A stretch of 64,000 bases of DNA from Beta vulgaris subsp. vulgaris (taxonomy: Eukaryota; Streptophyta; Magnoliopsida; Caryophyllales; Amaranthaceae): the NCBI RefSeq assembly GCF_026745355.1, contig NC_079205.1, forward strand, positions 53,196,025-53,260,024. Reading direction: 5' to 3'. The translations under genes were made by a program, and so were the position numbers. This document shows, one piece after another, positions 45,238 through 55,061 of this stretch. The number at the start of each line of letters is the position of its first letter. The stretch's first letter is position 1. The notes under the pieces were generated by a model. It saw only the letters and a program-made list of their open reading frames with translations. It was not told the DNA's origin and did no database searches.

Positions 45238-46390
45238 TTTCTATTATATAAGGGAAGGGGGAGTTATGGTGTCTCTCAATAAAAAGACTATTTTACCTCT
45301 TTTTCTTTCTAAATTACAAATTCACTTACAAACCAAAAGGGGCTTCAAAAAAATAATACTAGAAATAAAATTATAACAATCACTCACAAGTCAACTAAAA
45401 TCATCGAATTGCATAATTTACATCATACAAACCACTTAAATGAGGAAACTTTACGAAAACTAAAAAATTAACTTACAAACTACAACCAAGACACTACAAC
45501 GGCAATACATACTCACAAAAATTTGACTTGAAATCAAAGTGTCCACTTTCTTCAGGGGCGGGTCAAACATAGCGGGGGCCCTATACGCTCTCTTAAAATT
45601 GGGCATTTCATATTTAGTTCATAAAAGATATTAGATTCTCAATTAAAAAAAATACTCTCAACATATCAAATAATTATAAATAAACAGATATTTAGATATA
45701 AATAGAGTAAATTTTATTGGAAAATCGAAAAAAAAAGAGTATGAGTAGAAATTAATGAGAGAGAGTAAGGAGAAGAGAGTAGCCATTAATGGAGAATTGG
45801 GGATTTGAAGCAGCCAAAGAAAAACACACGCGTGATGGTTTATTAATGTGAGTAGGTGATGAGTCAGTAGTCATAATTAAAACAGCAAAAAGTAAAAAAA
45901 GAATGCTCCTAAGTAGAATTGAACCCGTGCCCCTTTTCCCCATCCCTTACTACTTTACCACTAATCCAAATGCTTTCCTTTTGTTTTTATTTCAAACATT
46001 TAATACATATAATATATTTTGGGGCGCCTCTATTTTTGGGGACCTATTCCGTCGCCTATACTGCATGGGCCAAGAACCGCCCCTGACTTTCTTCACAATA
46101 TGTGAAATAGTGTACTTAATTTAAAAATCAACTAAAAAATTATAATATTAAAAATCATACATAAATTCAATAAAATTTCTATTTTGTTCATAGAATTTAA
46201 CTTTGAAAAGTAAAAAAAAAAAAAAGTGAGAGACTTAAGTGACAGGGACTAAACCAATTAAATTTTGTAACTAAAAACAATTATACTTCATATGTCTAAT
46301 GTTCAAATTTTGACTTTTTCTTACATGGAAAAAAATCGAGTTTCTGTCTTAAGAAAAATCCAAGCATGCATCGCGTGTAAAAAATGCTAG
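45238..46390 (+). mobile_element. Helitron carrying a nested hAT element
   Basis: The 5' end TTTCTATTATATAAG aligns with TCTCTATTATATAAG of the Helitron at 42614. The 3' end has gcatgcatcgcgtgt, then aaaaaatgCTAG, then host T (46391). The host base before it is A (45237). Removing the hAT leaves a Helitron of about 610 bp. Confidence 0.8.
45553..46085. mobile_element. Non-autonomous hAT element (533 bp)
   Basis: Ends CAGGGGCGGGTC and CAGGGGCGGTTC in inverted orientation. Perfect 8-bp TSD actttctt (45545-45552 and 46086-46093). It is nested inside a Helitron. Frames on either strand (45752-45943, 45903-46124) are not convincing genes. Confidence 0.93.
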
Positions 46391-47340
46391 TTCTATATGG
46401 TGTACGAGTCAAGTTGCCAAACTAATTAATCACTTAATTGGAATTTGTATTCATAATACTTATGTATATTTGCTTATTATTAGAGCATACTCCTTGCATT
46501 TCTTTTAATAGTTGTTTCACTTTTAATTTTACAATCATTACTTCAGTTATTAAACAATTAATTATTCAATTCTTTAAAGATATACCCCGAAACAATTTTG
46601 ATATTTTATTACATAATAATATGTGTTTTCATATACTCCACTTTAGTGTATATGAAAAGCCAAAAGTGAAATAGCTAACAAATCGGAGAAGTGTTATTAT
46701 TAGGGTTTTTTTTAACCTATACCACAAACCTCAACATTATAGGTTAAGAGCATCAAAATCCCTATATAAAATATCATTATATAGAAACTTTTCATTTCAA
46801 ATTTCATTCGAACTAAAAAAATCTTATATATATGATTCTCTTACTACAAGAAAATTTCTCATTAATGAGGAATATTCCGGTGACAAAAAGACCATTTTGG
46901 TCATAAAAGCCTTTTACGACAAGAAACGATTGTAATCGTCAGTCGTTAATCGTCGCTACAGGCTTGTTCGTGAAAAGTAGTGAGCACTTACAATGAGTTT
47001 GTTAACGTCATCGCAATTAGCTTTTTACGACGAGAATTAGATCTTATCGTAAATTACATTTATCTACAACGAGATTTTTCATCGCAAATGTTATTTTTGT
47101 TGGTTAAATGACTTATTTTTCACGACATATAACTTTATAATTGCGACCATACTTGTCGTCATAAAAAGATTTGTAATTATTAGCTTGCTATATATTTGAG
47201 CATGTATACAAAATTTTACTTAAATACAACCACAACCTAAGTAGAATTTGACCCTACAACCTTTGTGCATTTGCACAATGCTCCACCAAGTGAGCTAGTA
47301 GGTTACACGACAACAGAAATTGTGTGAGTAGTAGGAATAA
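46391..47340. other. Intergenic with a possible CACTA-like left end
   Basis: At 46842 'tactacaagaaaatttc' resembles the CACTACAAGAAAA terminus of CACTA elements. It is followed by repeated tcgtcg/tttacgac motifs (46890-47160) like subterminal repeats. No certain partner end was found. The nearest candidate, cttttcttgtagt at 52565-52577, is also present next to copy 4. No gene is seen. Confidence 0.35.
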
Positions 47341-47980
47341 TAACAAAACTTGAAAGTGATAGCAAATGATCCCAAAATTCAGGTGTTCTCCATCACATAA
47401 CACTAGTGCAAAATGCTTGATTGGCACCAGTCAAGGCCACAAATATGTTGGAATGGTAGACTGCATGCTTGATGAAGGTTGGTTTCCACTTGTTCCATGC
47501 CCTGAATCACTTGACTCTTCATACAGAGCCAAGATTCTAGAATACTTTCTGTTGCATTTTCTAGTTCGTTTAGAATCATGTACAAAAGGCGCATCGATGT
47601 TATATACATAAACAAAAGTCTATCACCTAGTCAAAAAGGTTTAGAACTTAAAAAACATACAGTCTAAATACTCATGGGATGGAATACGCGCAAAAACCAG
47701 GGTCCTCCTAGTAGACGATGCAAAAAAATTCCATCCATTTTCAGCATTATGTACAGTAGACTCATTCAATTACCTGTGACACATAATTTTCGTCTGGTGG
47801 AGCTACAAGATATACAACATAAGTAGCAAAGAGCGATGTCTGAATAAACACATTAAGATTTAGAGCAGCTTAGTTTAGAAGTAGGGACATGGGAATTCAA
47901 AAAACTACAAGGACAATAACCAATGCTAAGAAACTCTCAATCGTATCAAGTTAATTCATAAATCTGGTCCTCTAACAAAC
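47341..47980 (-). pseudogene. Possible gene fragment of unknown origin
   Basis: This stretch is less AT-rich than its surroundings. On the minus strand it shows an exon-like 66-nt segment (47839-47774) bounded by TTTATTCAG and GTAATTG. It would encode TSLFATYVVYLVAPPDENYV plus two residues. A second open stretch lies at 47615-47403 (ENATESILESWLCMKSQV). I do not recognise either. Since it lies among transposons, a captured or decayed gene piece is likelier than a working gene. Confidence 0.3.
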
Positions 47981-47985
47981 TGTAG

Positions 47986-48585
47986 TGTTGGGTATATGGT
48001 AGTATATGAAGCTCATGGAGGTGTATGGGTGTGGAGATGAGGTTGCGTAGAAGGAAAACGTCATTTGGGACATAAGGCCAACTTTGAATGGACATATCTT
48101 TCAATCTATAAATGATTTTGAGGTGATTCAAGTGGAGGTGATAGCTTGTTCCGAGAGCTTTCCAATGATAGGTCATACGTCCAATTCCGGTGAGAAACGA
48201 GAAAGTTATGACGATTTTACGAAGAACTGACAAAACTGACGGGGTTCTGTCCGGCCGCGGTTGTCGAGCGCGCCGCGGGTGTCGAACCGCAAAGCCTAGT
48301 TTTTTGGTTTTTGGTATTAATGAGGGTATAAATATAAACCCTAATTATGTTTATTCATTATCTTCATCTCAAACACATATTAGAGAGAGAAAAAGCATAG
48401 AGAGATTCTTGAGTGCTTTTTGTAATCTTTCTTGAATATTCATCGATTCCTAGTGCAGATTCGTGGTTTTTCTCCCAGTTCTTGGGTTTCCACGTAAAAT
48501 TTCTGGTGTGTTCTTTCCTGCTTTATTATTTGATATTCTATTATTGTTTGCTATTATTCTAGATTGATAGTCAATAGAACTTACA
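47986..48585 (+). repeat. 5' LTR of the copia element
   Basis: 600 bp. Contains the 'gagctttccaatgataggtc...gagaaagttatgacg' stretch and a GC-rich palindromic block (about 48250-48285), then a TATA-like tataaatataaacc near 48328 and a conserved R/U5 region. The last 200 bp are nearly identical to 9950-10150. Confidence 0.92.
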
Positions 48586-48637
48586 AGTGGTATCAAGAGC
48601 TAGGTTTGATTATTGTCTAGATCTAGAATAATTAACA

Positions 48638-49309
48638 ATGGAGGATTCAAAGATTAGAATTGAGAAGTTTGATGGGACAGATTTTGGATATTGGAAGATG
48701 CAAATAGAGGACATCTTATATCAGAAAAATCTGTATCAACCTTTGTCTGAAAAGCCTGCTGAGATGGAGGAGGCTAAGTGGAAAGTACTGGACAGACAGG
48801 CACTAGCGGTGGTGCGTTTGACATTGGCTCGGACTGTGGCGTTCAATGTCAAGGATATCAAAACAACGGCTGGATTGATCAAAGCACTGTCAGATATGTA
48901 TGAAAAGCCCTCTGCAATGAATAAGGTATATCTGATGCGCCGTTTGTTTGGTTTAGAGATGAATAATGGTAGTTCTGCTGCTGAACATATTAATGAATTT
49001 AATTCATTAATAAGTCAGTTATCTTCGGTTAATATTGCCTTTGAGGATGAAGTGAAAGCCCTAATTTTGTTGTCCTCTTTACCTACTGCTTGGGAAACTG
49101 TTGTAACTGCTGTTAGTAATTCCTCTGGTAAAGAGAAATTGGTTTATGATGTTGTCCGTGATCTGATTTTGAGTGAGAGCATTCGAAGGAAGGAGAGTGG
49201 AGAATCATCTGGAGCATACAGTGCAGAAGGTAGAGGGAGGGGAAAAGGGAGGAACTTTCAGGGAAAATCGGAGTCAAAGGGGGCCGGAGTAAGTCAAAAG
49301 GCAGGCTAG
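48638..49309 (+). CDS. Copia Gag polyprotein (retrotransposon)
   Basis: 223 aa, with its ATG 52 nt after the LTR end. It has the copia gag core: FDGTDFGYWKMQIEDILYQK near the start, LTLARTVAFNVKDIKTTAGL, then MNKVYLMRRLFGLEMNNGSS and LLSSLPTAWETVV. A basic GRGRGKGRNF stretch follows, where the nucleic-acid-binding part begins. The frame ends one or two bases out of step with the following zinc knuckle (CWGCGNEGHIK, about 49305-49345), which itself is broken before its last Cys. Gag coats element RNA in the cytoplasm; this copy cannot make a full Gag-Pol. Confidence 0.85.
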   Translation: MEDSKIRIEKFDGTDFGYWKMQIEDILYQKNLYQPLSEKPAEMEEAKWKVLDRQALAVVRLTLARTVAFNVKDIKTTAGLIKALSDMYEKPSAMNKVYLMRRLFGLEMNNGSSAAEHINEFNSLISQLSSVNIAFEDEVKALILLSSLPTAWETVVTAVSNSSGKEKLVYDVVRDLILSESIRRKESGESSGAYSAEGRGRGKGRNFQGKSESKGAGVSQKAG

Positions 49310-49454
49310 TGTTACTTGCTGGGGGTGTGGTAATGAAGGACATATTAAAGAGAGATTGTCCTAGAAAGAGAATGGGAAAGGGAAGAAGAAGGTTCAAGAA
49401 AGTGATGATGAAGAAGATCATCAACTAACTTGATTTCGAGTACGATTCGATGCT

Positions 49455-49703
49455 TTGATGGTAAGCATGGATGATCAGGAAGAGTTGGTTGGGTGCTCGG
49501 GATCATGGGTCTTGGATTCGGGTTCTTCTCATCATTCCTCACCATGCAAGGAGTTGTTTCGGAATTTCAAATCCGGAAAACTTGAAAAGGTCTACCTTGC
49601 GGATGGCAAGGCAGTGGAAGTCATGGGGAAAGGTGATGTGAGTGTGAAACTCACTCATGGTGGCTCGTTGGAGTTGAAGAATGTCAAGTTATCCCAAGGT
49701 TGA
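49455..49703 (+). pseudogene. Copia protease fragment
   Basis: WVLDSGSSHHSSPCKELFRN shows the D-S-G active-site motif of a retroviral-type aspartic protease, and VYLADGKAVEVMGKGDVSVK is the usual continuation. The frame ends at 49703 and no integrase follows. From there to 50522 the DNA has no pol motifs. Confidence 0.75.
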
Positions 49704-50522
49704 AGAAAACTTGATATCGTAGCCCAACTTGCTACATCGGGTTACAAGGTTGTGTTTGATGGTGGTTCTTGGAAATTGTCAAGGGAGCAATGATCATAGC
49801 TCGTGGGACAAGGATGGAACACTTTACACCATGGGAGCACAGTAAAGGGCCGGGATTGGGATGAGAACTTCATGTAAGGTGTCGTTTGGTCGGAAAACTA
49901 TCGATAGTGGGCAAGGGATGAGAACCGTGGTGAAGCGGTATCCCGGTGGCAAATTGACCGGTAAGCGAACAGGTGAAGACGGCACACAAGCATGTGTGCC
50001 GGAAATCCTAAGTGGAACAAAGGGTGTATTGTTCGAGTGGGAGCAATGTGAGTTTGCTTTTAGAACAATGAGAAGCTTCTTTGGCTTAGGTGGTAATTGG
50101 TTTTATTGAAGTTTGATGAGACTTCAATGTGCTTCTTTGGTTGGAGAGGAAGTGATTGTCTTCTTTAGTTGTTGAGGAAGGGATCTTCATTTGGTTGTGC
50201 TTGTCTCTAAGGTGATCCGACCTCCGGGGTAGGAGGGTGTGTAGGTTCATGGAGTGATGGTGCAATGATTTGGAGTTTAGTGATTAAGAATCAAAGTCGG
50301 TGTAGACTTTGATATCTTTTGTATTGGAGTTGGTGCAAACTTCAATGTTATTTTCCTTGGTGTAGAGGAGATGTGTGTCATGGGATGCTTGATGTATGTC
50401 ATGGTTTGGGCACGACTAGAGATTGCTTTTGCAGTGGGAGTTGTGTGTAGGAGTTGAGATGAATGAGAGGATGATGAAGGTATGAAGTTTTCTTCACTTA
50501 CACCTATCTCCAAGTGGGAGAT

Positions 50523-51127
50523 TGTTGGGTATATGGTAGTATATGAAGCTCATGGAGGTGTATGGGTGTGGAGATGAGGTTGCGTAGAAGGAAAACGTCA
50601 TTTGGGACATAAGGCAACTTTGAATGGACATATCTTTCAATCTATAAATGATTTTGAGGTGATTCAAAGTGGAGGTGATAGCTTGTTCCGAGAGCTTTCC
50701 AATGATAGGTCATACGTCCAATTCCGGTGAGAAACGAGAAAGTTATGACGATTTTACGAAGAACTGACAAAACTGACGGGGTTCTGTCCGGCCGCGGGTT
50801 GTCGAGCGCGGCCGCGGGGTGTCGAACCGCAAAGCCTAGTTTTTTCCGGTTTTTGGTATTAATGAGGGTATAAATATAAACCCTAATTATGTTTATTCAT
50901 TATTCTTCATCTCAAAACATATTGAGAGAGAAAAAGCATAGAGAGATTCTTGAGTGCTTTTTGTAATCTTTCTTGAATATTCATCGATTCCTAGTGCAGA
51001 TTCGTGGTTTTTCTCCCAGTTCTTGGGTTTCCACGTAAAATTTCTGGTGTGTTCTTTCCTGCTTTATTATTTGATATTCTATTATTGTTTGCTATTATTC
51101 TTAGATTGATAGTCAATAGAACTTACA
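50523..51127 (+). repeat. 3' LTR of the copia element
   Basis: 605 bp, near-identical to 47986-48585. Differences are mostly in G, C, A or T runs (for example ggccgcgggttg versus ggccgcggttg). Confidence 0.92.
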
Positions 51128-51168
51128 TGTAGCAGCTGTAGCATCAAAAGGCAGCAGGTTCAACACCT

Positions 51169-51437
51169 TGTATAGACTACCCTAGGGGGCACGGGTATTT
51201 TAGTAAGATACTCTAGTTAATATGTTAGCCTGGGGAATAAAGCAAATACTACTATAAATAGAGGAGAGGATATGAAGGAAATATTGGAGATTTCATTTAG
51301 TTGTTAGCTTGGGAGTGTGACCAAGTCACTCGAAAACTTGGCAAATCTATCTTTAGTTTCTGTAATTTTCATTGTTATCAATCAAAAATCATCATCTTCT
51401 TCCTTATTTTACTGTCCAAATTTATCAGTTCATTACA
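51169..51437 (+). mobile_element. Small solo LTR (269 bp)
   Basis: Starts TGTATAGACTACCC and ends CAGTTCATTACA. Perfect TSD cacct (51164-51168 and 51438-51442). Contains tataaatagaggag (about 51255) and a typical LTR leader (tttcattgttatcaatc). Confidence 0.8.
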
Positions 51438-51442
51438 CACCT

Positions 51443-52053
51443 ACAGGCAGTAAATGCCAGCACCAATTGGCAGGCTACAGCGACAGCAGCGAGAAGCACC
51501 TACAGGCAGCAGCTGCAAGCAACACCATAGAGGGAAAGCAAGGAGATGAGAGGGAACAAACTCGGACTGGTGGAGAATAACTGTAATTGCATTTTAAACA
51601 TGGAAAAATGACATGAAAAGAATTGTGCCTGGTCATATCAAATCGTATACGCACAGGATCTTTGAAGTATATATCACTATATAAAAGCTTGAGATGTAAA
51701 CAACACAAAAGTAACACTTCCAGTAGGTCTAAGTAAACTGCACATTTCAAAGGAAACATGCCACATTTTCTCCAAGTTTACAGCATTAATTGGGACCATG
51801 TAACAGAGAGTCTTAGAATGATCATATAAGATAATTCGAGATCCATACAATATTTGTATAAGATTGTGACTTCATCAAAGTAAAAAGCAATAGCAATTAG
51901 AAAATCAAGGACAAGAAAAATACCAAGAATAAACTACAAACTGAAAGCAGGGGTGTGTCATCTGTCATGTGTGATGGAGGCTGCTAACTTTGTGCAGCAG
52001 CTTTGTGGATAAGTTTTTAATTTCAGTGATGTATTCCATGTTACAATGTAAAA
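51443..52053. other. Intergenic, possibly continuing the fragment at 47.3-48.0 kb
   Basis: Bases 51133-51168 plus 51443-51580 are GC-richer and contain repeats of cagcagctg/ctacaggcag. With the two insertions removed they would join 47341-47980. There is an open frame (51317-51580), but its start lies in the solo LTR, so I do not call a gene. The remainder is AT-rich. Confidence 0.35.
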
Positions 52054-52307
52054 CTAGTTATTAAGCCGGGGCTATGCCCCGGATAAGAAAAAATTTCATT
52101 TATTAATATAATACTTTATGATAATAACACTAAATATAACTGAGCCTAGTGGTTAGAACTTTAGTATATGTACTTGAGGTCTCGGGATCAAACCATATAC
52201 TATGTAATTTCTTAATTTTTTTAGTGTACATGGATTACATGAACTAAAACTTCCTAGGGAAAGCGCCACGTAGTTTCTTGTTTTCGCACGCCTTTTATTT
52301 GTATAGA
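52054..52307 (-). mobile_element. Small Helitron (254 bp) with a tRNA-like module
   Basis: On the minus strand: host A, 5' end TCTATACAAATAAAAGGCG, 3' hairpin CCGGGGCATAGCCCCGG, then CTTAATAACTAG and host T. On the plus strand at 52141-52194 it carries an A-box/B-box-like pair (gagcctagtggttagaact ... ctcgggatcaaacc). Decayed relatives are at 15013-15421 and 33735-33925. Confidence 0.82.
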
Positions 52308-52979
52308 TCTTGGGAACCTTTACTAAATCAAAGCATAATATTATTTCATGTCCTGCAACTTAATTCTAGTCCTGCAAGAACGCTTTTCTCTATGCAGAAA
52401 TATTTCCACTTTTTGAGAGGAGATCTTGTACATTAACAAAAAAAAAAAAATAACGCTAGTCATAGACACATAATATTATTTACGACGAGAAGCAAAACTC
52501 GTAGTAGTATATGTTATTTGCAACGACAAATCCGTACTGTTGTTTAATTTTGTCGTAAACGAAAGCTTTTCTTGTAGTATTCCACATATATGCATACTTA
52601 TTTATTATCGCCAAATAGAATCTTGTTAATTATATATTTTTTAATGAAGTCTTGAAATTCTTAACCTATCGCCAAAGGTCCTTATTATTGTTGTAAATGG
52701 AATTTGACAGATGATCAATGACAACCTTTATTTCCAAAATTCCAATATAAAAATCAGAGAAAGAATCTGCATATTACTGGAGTAAAATAAAAGACACTAC
52801 ACAAATGTAGCAAATAAACAAAAAATATTTACTTATTATAAAGTAAAATCAAAAAATAAACAAAGTAACTAATTTGCCTAAAATTAAAACCGGGACTAAC
52901 CCAAAAAAAAAAAAAAAAACACTAATTTTCCTGAAACTATAGGATAATTTGCCTATAACAAGATTAAGCTTTTAACCCA
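52308..52979. other. 3' flank of copy 3, shared with copy 4
   Basis: 52360-52979 is paralogous to 58836-59503. It includes a CACTA-like right end (aaagcttttcttgtagt at about 52561-52577) with subterminal acgacg motifs, present in both, so that remnant predates the duplication. It also contains the family's conserved 3' sequence. Confidence 0.5.
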
Positions 52980-53345
52980 TTAAAATTCATCATAATGCCA
53001 TTGATACCAATGATTATCAAAATAGTCGTCCCAATCTATATCCTCGTGACTCCCATCAAATCCAAAGATATCGGACGATATTGGTGCTAAAGTTTGATGA
53101 ATTCCATCATTGATTGTAGATGAAGAATTTAAACCCACTACATCAATATGTTCTACTTCTGGATTAATCTTAGATGAAGATGATAAACGAACTTCATCAA
53201 TACGTTCTTGATCACGAACTTCGGTAAACGTTACATTAAAAATAAAAAGACTGATTGCCATTAAGCAAATCATTACTATGCCAAAATTAAACACAAAATT
53301 TGAATCATCTTCAAGAGAATAATGTGCTCTTCTTGAGTAGCTCAT
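52980..53345 (-). CDS. Small single-pass membrane protein, copy 3 (longest, intact)
   Basis: 121 aa; start MSYSRRAHYSLEDDSNFVFN. This is the best intact member of an unrecognised family. Residues 17-40 form one membrane-spanning segment (FGIVMICLMAISLFIFNVTF). Residues 42-60 are a charged EVRDQERIDEVRL stretch with SSSS. Two Ser-rich repeats of the form (L)xSSSxIN follow, one preceding PEVEHIDVVGL and one preceding DGIHQ. The C-terminal tail is acidic and aromatic: HEDIDWDDYFDNHWYQWHYD, then EF. With no cleavage site evident, a signal-anchor topology is likeliest; orientation is unclear. A TATAAATA box lies 82 nt upstream. All four copies share promoter DNA, but only copies 3 and 4 have complete frames. 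Function unknown; I know no family with this tail. Confidence 0.7.
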   Translation of the reverse strand: MSYSRRAHYSLEDDSNFVFNFGIVMICLMAISLFIFNVTFTEVRDQERIDEVRLSSSSKINPEVEHIDVVGLNSSSTINDGIHQTLAPISSDIFGFDGSHEDIDWDDYFDNHWYQWHYDEF

Positions 53346-53500
53346 TGTCACGAATTTTTAACACTAGTATGATATTGTGGATTAACGTATGATTTGATTA
53401 TGAATAATAATGTTCAACTATGTGTGTATTTATAATGATTTTGATACGAAGCTTAATAGGATTCGGAATTGTAATTAAATTAGGATTATAAGATAATGTT
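53346..53500 (-). promoter_or_regulatory. Promoter and 5'UTR of copy 3, TATAAATA at 53427-53434
   Basis: The sequence to about 53500 is shared with copies 1, 2 and 4 (tgatacgaagcttaatagga; attaggattataaga). Only about one unit of the 33-bp upstream repeat remains. Confidence 0.6.
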
Positions 53501-54025
53501 GTCTGTCGGTAAAAGAGTTGTGAACCAACAATGACAAGTTTTTTTTTTTGACGGCAACAATGACTAGTTAATAAAGTTGTGTTCATTTTTTCTATCAATT
53601 AATAATTAATCACAACAAAAATTAACAAATTAAACTATGAAACGATTAAAAAAAACACGATAAAACTAACTCCTTTGGCGACGGAGGTGAGTCACGACTT
53701 TAGCGACCGCAACAAATTTGTCGACGGCGTTTCAACATAAATTTTCTCCGTTTCTAAATGTGTAATGTGTGTCGACTTTCATACATACTAATATACTAAT
53801 TTAATTCGAATATTAATATCTTTGATTGTCAAATAATAAACCTTATAAAAAATTGATATATAGAAAATACTTTTTGCTAGACTTGTAAATGAGCTAGATA
53901 TACTTGAGTTAGTTATTAGCTCATTTAACATTGACAATAACCCTAGTTTGAACCTGAACGTAGCTACTCATTATAAGCTTATGAAAAGTCTATTCAACCC
54001 CATCTATTTTAGGGGTATCGTATGC
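53501..54025. other. Intergenic
   Basis: Contains tcgacgg/gcgacgg motifs near 53670-53735 that resemble subterminal repeats of a CACTA-like remnant. Otherwise AT-rich, with no gene. Confidence 0.35.
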
Positions 54026-54028
54026 TAA

Positions 54029-54379
54029 GAGGAACTCCAATGGTGCAAAAAAAGGACTTGCTAGCAATTTTGCAAAATACTTAGCTAGTTGCTTAACCAT
54101 TGGATTTGGAGCACAAAATGAAGTTTTGCTTTACTAAGCAAATTGGCTCTGTAGAGCAAATTGGCTTAGCCAAAATGTTGGTCCCACCCAACAAATAGCT
54201 TCTCAATAAGTGATATTTTATATATTAAAAAAAGGAAAAAGTGATTGTGGGACCTACCTAAGCAACAAAATAGTTTAGCTAAACCACTAAAGGGAACTTG
54301 GCTAAAGATAGAATTAGCTAAGGAAAATGATGTGGCATCTTTAGCCAAGTATTGTTTTAGCTAACCATTAAAATTGCTC
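54029..54379. mobile_element. Tourist-like MITE (351 bp)
   Basis: Inverted ends gaggaactccaatggt and gagcaattttaatggt, TSD taa (54026-54028 and 54380-54382). The interior is rich in agcaaattggctt/ttagctaa motifs. Confidence 0.65.
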
Positions 54380-54382
54380 TAA

Positions 54383-55050
54383 TCAGACTAATTTATGATC
54401 AAGTAGTGTTGACAAACGAGCTTTTTTTAAATTAAAGTTTATATTTTAGCCAATTTTTTTTGTTACAGGAACAAATAAAAAATGAGTTTTAAACGAATCT
54501 ACACTCGATATGTTCACATAGAGTTATGCTCACTAATAAATATTTTTATTAGGATAAGGGTCGTATTTTGGATACTGTACGGTGTGGATTTGAGAATTTG
54601 CTCTCTTCAATTTATCTTTCATGAACGCATCTTCTTCTTTTTTGCTCTGAAGTTCTCTAAACTTTTTTCTTTTCTTATGGTCAAGGACTTTTAAAAACTA
54701 CTCTCTACTTTTTGTTAGGTTTTACTTATTTTTTCTGAACCTTTTTTTACAGAACTTTCTTGAAAATAAGTAAAAATAAATTAAAGAGAACAAGTCTTGA
54801 TTCGATATGATGAGTTCTTAAGGTAATAAATCATATATTTGGGTAAAAGAGTGATAATTATGCTTTACGGCATAGAAAAACTAATGTTAAAAGTTTGAGT
54901 ATACATTGATAATGACTTTTTTCGTCAACAAATAGTGTATCAGCCAAAATCTAATAGGAGAAAAAAAGTACCAGATTAAATTAGTGTATAACTTTTATGA
55001 TAGAATCAAATCGTATAATCATAAGATCGGGAAATGATATTAAGATTCTA
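54383..55050. other. Intergenic
   Basis: AT-rich. A 70-codon frame at 54482-54694 shows no recognisable motif and no promoter, so it is not called. Confidence 0.4.
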
Positions 55051-55061
55051 CCTTGTATTTT

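Larger units (their letters stand above)
47986..51127 (+). mobile_element. Complete but internally deleted Ty1/copia element
   Basis: LTRs 47986-48585 and 50523-51127 (TGTTGGGTATATGG ... AGAACTTACA). Perfect TSD tgtag (47981-47985 and 51128-51132). The primer-binding site tggtatcaagagct follows the 5' LTR and purine-rich aagtgggagat precedes the 3' LTR. The interior keeps gag and part of protease; integrase, RT and RNase H are gone. LTR differences are mainly one-base indels in runs, so either the insertion is fairly young or the read quality affects runs. Confidence 0.94.

Noticed and set aside
15013..52307. Helitron downstream of both copy 2 and copy 3 as evidence of a shared insertion
   Set aside because: Distances are similar, but host sequence at the two 3' ends differs (ttcattactt versus ttttacattg), so the insertions look independent.
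46842..52577. A single 5.7-kb CACTA element spanning the copia insertion
   Set aside because: The left end is imperfect, no 3-bp TSD matches, and the proposed right end also exists beside copy 4, so it predates this locus.
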